Assembly (NCBI RefSeq): GCF_004366375.1
Contig: NZ_SOEF01000016.1
Span: 1-63,675 of the forward strand
DNA: 63,675 bases
Source: Halanaerobium congolense
Lineage (GTDB): Bacteria; Bacillota; Halanaerobiia; Halanaerobiales; Halanaerobiaceae
Direction: 5' to 3'
Made by a program: the position numbers and the translations under genes. The notes beneath the pieces were generated by a model that was not told the origin of the DNA, did no database searches, and saw only the letters and a program-made list of their open reading frames with translations. Of the stretch, positions 17,579-25,153 are shown piece by piece (within the stretch, counting starts at the first letter, position 1; each line of letters opens with the position of its first letter).

Positions 17579-17968
17579 TTATTTATTTTTCAATTCATCA
17601 ATTTGTTTTTTTGCTATTTCCAATTCATTAGCAAGAATATTAGCTAAATTTTCTAATCTAGTTATTTCGCGCTCTTTACTTTCTTCACTATTAAATTCCT
17701 CTGTATCATCTGCAGCAGCAGGCACATATGCACCCCCTCTACCGCGAGCTGCGAAAAAAGATCTCCTCCCATAACTCATTCCTCTGCCTCTACCATAACC
17801 CCGACCGAATCCTAGACCACGACCATTACCATTTCTAAAACCTCTACCAGCACCCTGAGGGGCTGCATCAGCTGTAAAACCGGGCTGATCATTACCTGCA
17901 CAATAACCTAGTGCTCTTCCAGTCATTGGACCTGCACCTTCTGGACCTCTTTTATCTCCTCTTGGCAT
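17579..17968 (-). CDS. DUF5320 family Gly/Arg-rich protein
   Basis: A 129-residue protein of unknown function. The N-terminus MPRGDKRGPEGAGPMTGRALGYC is the DUF5320 signature. The middle (about 45-80) is a run of GRG and GFGR repeats. The C-terminal third is a predicted coiled coil (about 95-129, ITRLENLANILANELEIAKKQIDELK). Such genes are typically found beside NifX-like and MinD-ferredoxin genes in anaerobes, as here. I start at ATG 17968 because AAGGAG lies 9 nt upstream. A GTG two codons earlier is too close to it. It has its own consensus promoter. Confidence 0.82.
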   Translation of the reverse strand: MPRGDKRGPEGAGPMTGRALGYCAGNDQPGFTADAAPQGAGRGFRNGNGRGLGFGRGYGRGRGMSYGRRSFFAARGRGGAYVPAAADDTEEFNSEESKEREITRLENLANILANELEIAKKQIDELKNK

Positions 17969-17997
17969 AATCACTCACTCCTTATTATTATTGTTAA

Positions 17998-18055
17998 TGA
18001 ACATATGCTCTTTATCTTGTGTCTTTATTATAACTCTATTTTGAACATATGTCAA
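17998..18055 (-). promoter_or_regulatory. consensus promoter with paired operator-like words
   Basis: On the minus strand TTGACA (18050-18055) and TATAAT (18027-18032) are exactly 17 bp apart. TGAACATATG occurs twice (plus-strand reading 17998-18007 and 18042-18051), once over the -35/spacer and once downstream of the start site. The first copy extends to a near-palindrome, TGAACATATGTCA. A related word overlaps the mrp promoter region at 21594-21607. This arrangement suits repression by a dimeric regulator. Confidence 0.75.
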
Positions 18056-18081
18056 GAATTAGACAAAAAAATTTCTTTTTT

Positions 18082-18109
18082 TACCAGGCACTTAATTAAG
18101 TGCCTGGTA
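18082..18109. repeat. 28-bp perfect palindrome
   Basis: Two 14-bp arms (TACCAGGCACTTAA and its complement) meet without a spacer. The element lies between the NifX-like gene and the promoter of the DUF5320 gene. No U run follows on the minus strand, so it is a poor terminator. It shares TACCAGG with the larger inverted repeat at 20641-20702. Confidence 0.8.
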
Positions 18110-18139
18110 TTAAATTGTTTTTTTATCTATAAAGATAGC

Positions 18140-18526
18140 TTAATGTTTGTGACTGCCATGATCGTGATTGTGATGATGATCATGATTTTGATCGCCGTGA
18201 GAACAAGCATTTGCTGATATATTTAAATCACCATTAAGATAATCAAGCACAGCAGATTTTGCTTCACCTGAGGCACCACAAACTACCTCGATATTATTTT
18301 TTTCAAAAATTGCTATTGCTTTCTGTCCCATACCTGATGCAATAACCAGATTGGCTCCAGCTTCATTTAAAAGCTTTGGTAAAAGACCAGGCTGATGGCC
18401 CGGATTTTCCAGACTATTTTCTTCCACAATATTATTGTTTTCAACACTGAAAATCTTAAAATAAGGTGCATGTCCGAAATGTGCAGATACATTTTCTCCC
18501 TGAACTGGTACAGCTATTTTTTTCAT
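18140..18526 (-). CDS. NifX/ORP-like protein with His-rich tail
   Basis: A 128-residue protein of the dinitrogenase iron-molybdenum cofactor family (NifX, NafY, NifB C-terminus, and the orange protein ORP). The core MKKIAVPVQGENVSAHFGHAPYFKIFSVE and GANLVIASGMGQKAIAIFEKNNIEVV is typical. The last 20 residues are almost all His, Asp, Asn and Gly (HDHHHNHDHGSHKH), a likely metal-binding tail. Family members bind Mo-Fe or Mo-Cu clusters. No nif genes are seen here, so an ORP-type role is more likely than nitrogenase assembly. It is 4 bp downstream of a MinD-ferredoxin gene, behind GGAGG. Confidence 0.85.
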   Translation of the reverse strand: MKKIAVPVQGENVSAHFGHAPYFKIFSVENNNIVEENSLENPGHQPGLLPKLLNEAGANLVIASGMGQKAIAIFEKNNIEVVCGASGEAKSAVLDYLNGDLNISANACSHGDQNHDHHHNHDHGSHKH

Positions 18527-18530
18527 ATTA

Positions 18531-19394
18531 TTATACCTCCAACTTTTTTATCAATTTTGATTTAACGCTAATCATTCTTTTTCTTAAATCTTGATTATTA
18601 TCAACAAAAATTTCTCCTCTTTTTAAAGATTCAACAATTACTCTGCTGTAAGGAAGCTTAGTAAAAAGTTCAATGTTTTCCTGTTTACAATAAGTTTCGA
18701 TTTGATCACTAATTTCTTCATTTAAGTCATATTTATTAATTACAAGACCAGCAGGAATATTAAAATGATGAACTACTTCAATAACTCTTTTTAGGTCAGA
18801 AAAACCTGATTTTGTTGGTTCAGTAACCAAAATTGCCATATCTGAGCCAGTTAAAGAGGCAATGACAGGACAACCAATACCTGGTGATCCATCAATTAAT
18901 ATCCAATCTTTATTTTTTTTCTTAGCAACTTCAGATGCTTTTTTCTTAACCTCACTGACTAATTTGCCAGAATTATCAGCTCCAGGAATTAAACGGGCAT
19001 GAATCATGTCTCCAAACTTGCTCTCAGCTTCATATAAACTGCCTGTTTCAATGGCTTCCATTCTTAAAGCTTTAGTTGGACAAACTTCTACACAAACACC
19101 ACAGCCTTCACATTTTAAATTTTTAATTTGAAAATCATCAGCTGTAATAGCATTAAACCTACAGTTATCATAACATAAACCACAGTCAATACATCTAGCT
19201 TGATTTTTTACCGCTAACTTAGCGCCTTTATGAATAATCTCATTTTTATTGACAGGATTTAATAAAAGATGCAGATTTGGTGCATCAACATCACAATCAC
19301 CAACCACCAAATCTTCTAATAAAGAGGCCAGATTAGCTGTAAAGGTTGTTTTTCCCGTTCCACCTTTACCGCTAATTACTGTTATTTCTTTCAT
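18531..19394 (-). CDS. MinD-superfamily ATPase with inserted ferredoxin domain (copy 1)
   Basis: A 287-residue deviant-Walker ATPase. The P-loop SGKGGTGKTTF is at about residues 8-18. Two 4Fe-4S ferredoxin motifs sit at about 63-105 (CIDCGLCYDNC and CEGCGVCVEVCPTKAL), and the ATPase switch motif DGSPGIGCPV follows. In Desulfovibrio the ORP complex contains two ATPases of this layout. I start at ATG 19394 because GAGGAGG lies 9 nt before it. A longer frame to 19499 has no ribosome site and would run far into the upstream gene. The true start overlaps that gene by 23 bp, suggesting translational coupling. Confidence 0.9.
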   Translation of the reverse strand: MKEITVISGKGGTGKTTFTANLASLLEDLVVGDCDVDAPNLHLLLNPVNKNEIIHKGAKLAVKNQARCIDCGLCYDNCRFNAITADDFQIKNLKCEGCGVCVEVCPTKALRMEAIETGSLYEAESKFGDMIHARLIPGADNSGKLVSEVKKKASEVAKKKNKDWILIDGSPGIGCPVIASLTGSDMAILVTEPTKSGFSDLKRVIEVVHHFNIPAGLVINKYDLNEEISDQIETYCKQENIELFTKLPYSRVIVESLKRGEIFVDNNQDLRKRMISVKSKLIKKLEV

Positions 19395-20250
19395 ATTTAC
19401 CGGCCTCCTCAAGAATTTTTTGATATAATCCTTTGAATTTTGATTCCCATCCCTCAATTTGATTAACAAAAGGAATTCCATTAGAATATAATTCTGCAAT
19501 TTTTCGAGAAAAAGGTATTTTAAGCAAAACTTTTATTTCTTTTTGCTGACAGTATTTTTCAATTAAATAATCTGAATCAGCTTCGGCTCTATTAATAATC
19601 ACTGCAAAAGGCTGATCAATCTGCTTAAGCATCTCAACAACCATCTTTAAATCGTGCAAACCAAAAGCAGATGGCTCAGTTACAACTACGGTGAAATTCG
19701 TATCTGTAATTGCTTCAATTGTAGGGCAGGTTGTACCTGGTGGTGAATCAATTATAGTCTTTTTACTGTGATCAATTTTTGATTTCAATTTCTCAATTAC
19801 TGGTACAGCTTTTTCTTCCCCTGTATTTAATTCACCCTGCCAGAAATCAAGATTATCAAGCTGATGATGTCGTATTTTACCCAGTTCCTTTTCTTTCTCA
19901 GTAATAGCATTTTCAGGACAAACTATTTTACAGCCTCCACAGCTGTGACAAACTTCCTCAAAAACTAAAACATTATCCAGCATCATTGCAAGTGCATTAT
20001 ATTCACAAAAGTCAACACATTTTCGGCAGGCAGTACATAAATCATCATTAACTTCTGGAATTAAACGCATAACTGATTCTACTTCTCTTTTTTCTATTTC
20101 TGGTGAAATAAAAATATAGTCATTAGGTTCTTCGACATCTGCATCAAGCAGCTGAACATTCTCCAGAGCAAGTGCTAGATTAACAGCAAGAGTTGTTTTA
20201 CCAGTTCCTCCCTTTCCACTAAGGATTGAAAGTGAAATTTCCTTATTCAC
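19372..20250 (-). CDS. MinD-superfamily ATPase with inserted ferredoxin domain (copy 2)
   Basis: A 292-residue paralogue of the next gene with the same order: P-loop SGKGGTGKTTL near residue 10, ferredoxin motifs CTACRKCVDFCEYNAL and CHSCGGCKIVCPENAI (about 72-115), and switch motif DSPPGTTCPTIEA. It starts at GTG one base after the stop of the ORP-like gene, with GGAGG inside that gene. The paired paralogues probably act as a heterodimer that couples ATP hydrolysis to Fe-S electron or cluster transfer. The partner and biological output are not established outside the Desulfovibrio ORP system. Confidence 0.9.
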   Translation of the reverse strand: MNKEISLSILSGKGGTGKTTLAVNLALALENVQLLDADVEEPNDYIFISPEIEKREVESVMRLIPEVNDDLCTACRKCVDFCEYNALAMMLDNVLVFEEVCHSCGGCKIVCPENAITEKEKELGKIRHHQLDNLDFWQGELNTGEEKAVPVIEKLKSKIDHSKKTIIDSPPGTTCPTIEAITDTNFTVVVTEPSAFGLHDLKMVVEMLKQIDQPFAVIINRAEADSDYLIEKYCQQKEIKVLLKIPFSRKIAELYSNGIPFVNQIEGWESKFKGLYQKILEEAGKYERNNSN

Positions 20251-20251
20251 T

Positions 20252-20611
20252 TTAATGATGTCCTCCAGGGCCAGCTTCAGCCTCAGCTAATTTACCTGCC
20301 TGATAATCATTATATGCTTCTTGAATTAATTTTTGATCAGTTAAATCTAAAATTTTTATTCCAGCTGCTGTTAGAGCTTTATATGCTTTGGGTCCAAAGT
20401 GATAAGCAGCAACAATATCTGCTTCGTTATCAGCACATAACTGTGCTGCGCCAACTCCAGCTCCACTGCTTTGATCAGCAGCACTATTATCAATAAATTC
20501 AATTTCATCATTTGCAGTGTCTACTAAAGCAAAATAATTAGCTCTACCAAAATTTTCGTGAATTTCTGTCTCAAAACTACCAATCTCAACTGCAGGAATA
20601 ACTATTTTCAT
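20252..20611 (-). CDS. NifX/ORP-like metal-cofactor protein
   Basis: A 119-residue member of the dinitrogenase iron-molybdenum cofactor family (ORP/NifX type). Conserved parts are MKIVIPAVEIGSFETEIHENFGRANYFALVD and ADIVAAYHFGPKAYKALTAAGIKIL. The tail ends AGPGGHH. Start at ATG 20611 behind GGGGG. An upstream frame extension to 20674 would translate the large inverted repeat and is rejected. It is followed one base later by the MinD-ferredoxin gene. It is the best candidate for the orange-protein counterpart of the cluster, but the cofactor is not visible in sequence. Confidence 0.85.
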   Translation of the reverse strand: MKIVIPAVEIGSFETEIHENFGRANYFALVDTANDEIEFIDNSAADQSSGAGVGAAQLCADNEADIVAAYHFGPKAYKALTAAGIKILDLTDQKLIQEAYNDYQAGKLAEAEAGPGGHH

Positions 20612-20640
20612 TTTAATAACCCCCAATTTTTTATTAGTAC

Positions 20641-20702
20641 TTCCATTGGTACCTTCCATTGGTACCTGGTACAAATAAGATTATTTGTACCAGGTACCAA
20701 TG
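20641..20702. repeat. 22-bp inverted repeat plus 13-bp tandem duplication
   Basis: Arms 20657-20678 and 20681-20702 are perfect complements around a 2-nt spacer. A 13-bp unit TTCCATTGGTACC is duplicated at 20641-20653 and 20654-20666, so the left arm grew out of a tandem copy. It lies between mrp and the ORP-like gene. No U run follows. It could be an operator, an mRNA-processing hairpin or a REP-like element. Confidence 0.9.
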
Positions 20703-20722
20703 ATGTTTTAATCATGTTTTCA

Positions 20723-21568
20723 CTACTTATTAACGTCCATATTTAACTTTAGTGGTTCAATTTCTTCGTCAAAACCGGCTTCTCTTTCAGCAATAATTTT
20801 AGCAATTTTAATAAACTCCTGTGAAATTTCAGAATCTGGTTTATCAAAAACAATTGGATTACCTGAATCACTGCGGCGTCGAACTTCAGAAATTAAAGGT
20901 AACTGACCTAATAATTCAGTTCCCATAAAGTCTGCTAAATCTTTTCCACCATCTTTACCAAAAATATAATCCTTATGACCGCATTCTTCACATCTATAAT
21001 AGGCCATATTCTCTACAACACCCAAAATTTCATGGTCCATTTTTTCAGCCATAGCACCAATTCTACCAGCTACCTTAGTTGCAGTTACCTGTGGGGTTGT
21101 AACAACTAAAGTTTCAGCATGAGGAACTTTCTGCATAATATTTAAAGGCATGTCTCCTGTTCCGGGAGGTAAATCAATTAACATATAGTCTAATTTTCCC
21201 CAGCGGATGTCTTTAAAAAACTGCTCTAAAGCTCCAGTTAATAATGGTGCTCTCCAAATAACCGGTTCATTTTCACCAACAAAAGAACCCATCGAAATAG
21301 CTTTAATTCCTCTGACTTCTGGTGGAATGATTTCTTTTTCACTCACTGCTTTCGGTTTATCAACAACACCTAAAATCCTAGGTACACTAAAACCTCTTAC
21401 ATCAGCATCAATAATCCCAACTTTATATCCTAATTTGGCTAATGCCGTAGCTAGATTTACAGTAACAGTAGATTTACCTACCCCACCCTTACCGCTAGCA
21501 ACTGCAATTATTCCTTTATTGATTGAACCATGTTCTAAGATAACCTTCTTATCTTTAACTTCATACAT
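20723..21568 (-). CDS. mrp: Mrp/ApbC family Fe-S carrier ATPase
   Basis: A 281-residue Mrp/NBP35 P-loop ATPase that carries and transfers Fe-S clusters. The deviant Walker A ASGKGGVGKSTV is at about residues 24-35, with DADVRGFSVPRILG, switch motif DLPPGTGDMPL, and CEEC near residue 195 (YYRCEECGHKDYIFG), where Mrp proteins bind the bridging cluster. The usual length is about 280. In the Desulfovibrio ORP region a related ATPase sits at the end of the cluster. Here it is the first gene, behind its own promoter. Confidence 0.93.
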   Translation of the reverse strand: MYEVKDKKVILEHGSINKGIIAVASGKGGVGKSTVTVNLATALAKLGYKVGIIDADVRGFSVPRILGVVDKPKAVSEKEIIPPEVRGIKAISMGSFVGENEPVIWRAPLLTGALEQFFKDIRWGKLDYMLIDLPPGTGDMPLNIMQKVPHAETLVVTTPQVTATKVAGRIGAMAEKMDHEILGVVENMAYYRCEECGHKDYIFGKDGGKDLADFMGTELLGQLPLISEVRRRSDSGNPIVFDKPDSEISQEFIKIAKIIAEREAGFDEEIEPLKLNMDVNK

Positions 21569-21593
21569 TAAATAATCACCTCATTATATATTA

Positions 21594-21649
21594 TGGTCAT
21601 TTGTTCATTTAACTGTTTTAACTATAACACTTTTTTATTTTCAATTCAA
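21594..21649 (-). promoter_or_regulatory. mrp promoter with operator-like word
   Basis: On the minus strand TTGAAT (21644-21649) and TATAGT (21621-21626) are 17 bp apart. Just downstream, the plus strand reads TGGTCATTTGTTCA (21594-21607), which matches 11 of 14 positions of the palindrome TGAACATATGTTCA suggested by the sites at 17998 and 18042. Confidence 0.65.
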
Positions 21650-21825
21650 GTACTCAAATCACTAAACAAAAAATTATTTTAGCTATATATTTTCATTTTA
21701 CTCTCATTTAAGATAAAATATTAAATAAGCTATAAATTCATAATTTTTACTATTAAAATTATGATTTAATTTTATAAATATTAAATAAACTGATTAAGAA
21801 TATTTTATTTAAAGGGTGTAATTAA

Positions 21826-22887
21826 ATGAGAAGAGAAAGATTCATAAGTTATAAAGAAAGTTTGGATTTAAAAAACAGCATTTATATTGATGCAAGAACA
21901 AAAGAAGAATATTTAGAGGCAACTATTCCTGGTGCCGTTAATATAGAGTTGTTAAACTACAATGAAAGAAAAATCATTGGGACAATTTATAAACAGGAAA
22001 GTCCCAAAAAGGCAAAATTAAAAGGTGTTGAGTTAGTGTCGCCAAAAATTCCTGATTTGATTGCAGAAGTTAATCAGCTTAACCAAAAATATGATAATTT
22101 AATTATTTTTTGCTCGCGAGGCGGATTAAGGAGTAAAAGTCTGGCTGAGTTTTCAGATTTAGCAGGGATTGAAGTTTATAGATTGGAAAGTGGTTATAAA
22201 GGCTACAGACATTATATTATAGATAAATTGGAAAACTACAAATTTAAGGGTAAAATTTCAGTTCTACACGGCAATACTGGAGTTGGTAAAACTTATATTT
22301 TAAAAGAGATGGAAAAACTAGGTGCAAATATTATTGATTTAGAGCAGATAGCAAATCACAGAGGATCAGCTTTCGGAAGCATTGGTCTTGCCAAACCATA
22401 TAATCAAAAATATTTTGAGTCACTGCTCTGGCAGGAATTAGAATCTAAAGATAAGAAAAATGAAATAATATTTGTTGAAGCTGAAAGCAGAAGAGTGGGG
22501 CATTCGGTCATTCCAGATTTTTTTAATCAAGCAATGAAAGCTGGCGACAATTTATTAATAACTGCTTCAATGGAAAAAAGGATAGAAAATATTTATCTAG
22601 AATATATAAAAGATATAAAAAACAATCAAGAAAATTTTATTGAAAGAGTTATAGAATCATTAACAGCAATCAAAAAATATATTATAAAAAAAGCGGGGAA
22701 AGATTCTTATTTTAAACTTTTAGAATTAGCAAAAAAAGCAGAATTCAAAGAACTAACCAAAATATTATTAGAAGAATATTATGACCCCATGTATGAACAT
22801 TCCCAGAATAAAATTAATACCTATAGGGCTGAAATTAACGCAGAAAATATCAAGAATGCTGCCCAAAAGATTATAAATCTTTATTAA
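21826..22887 (+). CDS. selU: tRNA 2-selenouridine synthase
   Basis: A 353-residue SelU (MnmH) that replaces sulfur by selenium in 2-thiouridine at the wobble position of certain tRNAs, by way of a geranylated intermediate. The N-terminal rhodanese domain carries catalytic Cys96 (FCSRGGLRS). A P-loop follows (LHGNTGVGKTYIL, about 145-157) with GSAFGSIG and VEAESRRVG motifs of the family. The length is normal. It is divergent from mrp and stands alone. Selenophosphate from a selD gene elsewhere is required. Confidence 0.93.
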   Translation: MRRERFISYKESLDLKNSIYIDARTKEEYLEATIPGAVNIELLNYNERKIIGTIYKQESPKKAKLKGVELVSPKIPDLIAEVNQLNQKYDNLIIFCSRGGLRSKSLAEFSDLAGIEVYRLESGYKGYRHYIIDKLENYKFKGKISVLHGNTGVGKTYILKEMEKLGANIIDLEQIANHRGSAFGSIGLAKPYNQKYFESLLWQELESKDKKNEIIFVEAESRRVGHSVIPDFFNQAMKAGDNLLITASMEKRIENIYLEYIKDIKNNQENFIERVIESLTAIKKYIIKKAGKDSYFKLLELAKKAEFKELTKILLEEYYDPMYEHSQNKINTYRAEINAENIKNAAQKIINLY

Positions 22888-22903
22888 CTTTAAACCTGAT
22901 ATT

Positions 22904-23056
22904 CTATTTCAGACTAATTTTTCCTGCTTGAATTAAATTATAGTTTCCATTTTTTAATAAATTAAACAGCTCAGTCATTGTCAATGGTAATTTTTCTAAA
23001 ACTATGCCACCTAAGACCAGTTTTTCATATTTATTAAAATACGAGTCAGAAAACAC
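22904..23056 (-). CDS. small ORF of unknown function, possibly a remnant
   Basis: A 50-codon frame runs from GTG 23056 to TAG 22904 directly after the nitroreductase stop. It includes YEKLVLGGIVLEKLPLTMTELFNLLKNGNYNLIQAGKI in pieces. The composition looks protein-like, with amphipathic helices, but there is no clear ribosome site and I recognise no family. It may be the tail of a lost gene that once followed the nitroreductase, or a short cotranslated protein. Confidence 0.3.
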   Translation of the reverse strand: MFSDSYFNKYEKLVLGGIVLEKLPLTMTELFNLLKNGNYNLIQAGKISLK

Positions 23057-23065
23057 CTCTGATTT

Positions 23066-23566
23066 TTACCATTTATCATAATGAACTATCTCATTACTTA
23101 AACGATCTGTTTCCCTTTTTTCCTCAGCTGGATAACCAATAGAGATTAAAGATACAGTTTTTATGTTTTCAGGAACGCCTAAAGTTTCACTCACTACTTT
23201 TTCACGTTTTTCGTTGGGATAAGCACCAATCCAGACCGCTCCCAAATCTAAAGCAACAGCCTCCAATAAAATATTCTGGGTAGCCGCTGCACAATCCTGC
23301 ACCCAGAATCCTTCATGTCTTTGCTTATTTAAGTCTCCACAAACTGCTACTGCCAAAGGAGCATCTTTCAACATTTTTGCATAAGGATGTACCTCAGCTA
23401 AATGATTTAGTATGTTTCGGTCTCTAATCACTACAAAATGCCAGGGTTGTTCATTACCTGCTGAAGGTGCTGCGACAGCTGCCTTCAGCAATTTTTCTAT
23501 TTTTTCTTTTTCAACTTTTTTATCTTTATATTTTCTAATACTTCTGCGTTTAAATATCTCTTTCAT
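23066..23566 (-). CDS. nitroreductase family protein
   Basis: A 166-residue FMN-dependent oxidoreductase of the NfsB/BluB-like nitroreductase fold. The N-terminal RRSIRKYKDKKVEKEKIEKLL and AAPSAGNEQPWHFVVI carry the FMN phosphate-binding residues. GAVWIGAYPNEKREKVVSETLGVPENIKTVSLISIGYPAEEK is the typical C-terminal half. At 166 residues it is in the short single-domain class, and the natural substrate is unknown. It is probably a cytoplasmic dimer. Confidence 0.88.
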   Translation of the reverse strand: MKEIFKRRSIRKYKDKKVEKEKIEKLLKAAVAAPSAGNEQPWHFVVIRDRNILNHLAEVHPYAKMLKDAPLAVAVCGDLNKQRHEGFWVQDCAAATQNILLEAVALDLGAVWIGAYPNEKREKVVSETLGVPENIKTVSLISIGYPAEEKRETDRLSNEIVHYDKW

Positions 23567-23620
23567 TACCTATCATCTCCTTCCAGTAACATTATATAAT
23601 CTTTTATTAAAAGAAGTCAA

Positions 23621-23650
23621 AAAACCTCTGGTAATATTACCAGAGGTTTT
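23621..23650 (-). terminator. terminator of the NSS transporter gene
   Basis: A perfect 30-bp palindrome (15-bp arms starting AAAACCTCTGG) lies 27 bp past the stop of the transporter at 23678. The A/T ends provide U runs in both directions, so it can also insulate the nitroreductase gene. Confidence 0.88.
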
Positions 23651-23677
23651 TAAATCAATTTATTAAATTAAGTCAAA

Positions 23678-25153
23678 CTATATTCTCTTTTGACTTTTTC
23701 TTGCAATTGTAACTGCAAATACAACCAATAATGCTACAACTACCCAACCAAAAACAATAAGTTCACTTACTGGATAACCACCATAAGCAGCAGACAATTC
23801 AGAGAATGTATTTTGAACAAATCCGATACCAATAAAGATTGGTGCAACAAATTTAATTAATACTTTCCAACCATTACCCATATGCAGATCAGAACTTTCA
23901 TTCATATTATCTTTTATTGTATCTAAGTCAAATGCATAGCTTAATACAAGCATTTCTACTAAACCTACAAGTAACAAACCAAAGATATTTACAAAGTGAT
24001 CAACAATATCTAAAATAGCTAAACCACCCTGAGTAACCATTGGAACACCAAGTGCAAAACCAGCAATTGACACTAAAGTAACAGCCTTTTTACGGCTTAA
24101 ACTAAAGTTATCAATTAGTGATGAAACCACTGACTCAATTAATGAAATACTTGATGATAGTCCAGCAATAGTTAATGATAAGAAAAAGGCAAAACCAAAT
24201 AGTTGTGGTGCTCCTGGAAGTAGGTTAATGGCCTTTGGAAAAGCAATAAAAGCAAGTCCAATACCAGATGTTGCAACATCAGCTATTCCTACACCCTGCT
24301 GCTGTGCCATATATCCCAATACTCCAAATACACCAAAACCAACAACTATACTAAATACACTGTTTGCTACCCCAGCAATGATACCATTTTTTACTACATC
24401 CGATTTCTTCGGCAGATAACTAGAATATGCTATCATAATCCCAAAACCTAAACTTAGGGTAAAGAATATCTGTCCATAAGCTCCAACCCAGATATTAAAA
24501 TCTAATATCTTAGAAAAATCTGGTGTGATAAAAGCTTTAACACCTTGCATTGCACCTGGAAGTGTTACACCTCTAATTACAATCACTAAGACCATTAATG
24601 CTAAAAGCGGCATAAAAATTTTACTGGCTTTCTCAATTCCCTTTTCTACTCCACCAGCAATAATGAAATAGTTTATCAGCCAAACAGCTAATAAAGAAAA
24701 GAAAATTTGCCACTGAATTCCCCCAAGAGTAAATGCACTACCACTAAATCCTAAGAACTCTCCAAAGAAAAAGCCTTCAGGATCTGCAGTCCAACCCAAA
24801 GAAAATGATTCAAAAACAAATAATAAACTCCAAGCAATAATTACAATATAATAGACAGTTACTACAAAAGCTACTAATACTGACCACCAGCCAATCCACT
24901 CAAACTTTTCTTTGACTTTTCTAAAAGAACTAGGAGCAGAATTTCTGGTAAAAAATCCAAATCCCATTTCAAGCAATAACAGAGGTAAACCAGCAGTTAA
25001 AAGAGCAAATATATATGGGAATAAAAATGCTCCACCACCATTTTCATATGCCTGATAGGAAAAACGCCAAATATTACCTAATCCTACAGCTGAACCAATT
25101 GTTGCTAAAATGAATCCAAGCCTACTTCCCCATTGATCACGATTCTCTTCCAT
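23678..25153 (-). CDS. NSS/SNF sodium-dependent transporter (12 TM)
   Basis: A 491-residue neurotransmitter:sodium symporter of the LeuT fold with about 12 hydrophobic segments. The N-terminal WGSRLGFILATIGSAVGLGNIWRFSYQAYENGGGAF is the Na1/Na2 and substrate region of TM1, and SLGFGIMIAYSSYLPKKSD corresponds to TM6. Bacterial members import amino acids such as tryptophan, tyrosine, leucine or alanine with Na+. It is monocistronic with its own terminator, and a second NSS gene diverges from it. The substrate is not deducible. Confidence 0.92.
   Translation of the reverse strand: MEENRDQWGSRLGFILATIGSAVGLGNIWRFSYQAYENGGGAFLFPYIFALLTAGLPLLLLEMGFGFFTRNSAPSSFRKVKEKFEWIGWWSVLVAFVVTVYYIVIIAWSLLFVFESFSLGWTADPEGFFFGEFLGFSGSAFTLGGIQWQIFFSLLAVWLINYFIIAGGVEKGIEKASKIFMPLLALMVLVIVIRGVTLPGAMQGVKAFITPDFSKILDFNIWVGAYGQIFFTLSLGFGIMIAYSSYLPKKSDVVKNGIIAGVANSVFSIVVGFGVFGVLGYMAQQQGVGIADVATSGIGLAFIAFPKAINLLPGAPQLFGFAFFLSLTIAGLSSSISLIESVVSSLIDNFSLSRKKAVTLVSIAGFALGVPMVTQGGLAILDIVDHFVNIFGLLLVGLVEMLVLSYAFDLDTIKDNMNESSDLHMGNGWKVLIKFVAPIFIGIGFVQNTFSELSAAYGGYPVSELIVFGWVVVALLVVFAVTIARKSQKRI

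Noticed and set aside
19395-19499. N-terminal extension of the first MinD-ferredoxin gene
   Set aside because: No ribosome site, and the extra residues do not belong to the family, while ATG 19394 has GAGGAGG at ideal distance.
20612-20674. N-terminal extension of the ORP-like gene
   Set aside because: It would translate the large inverted repeat. ATG 20611 with GGGGG upstream gives the normal family start.
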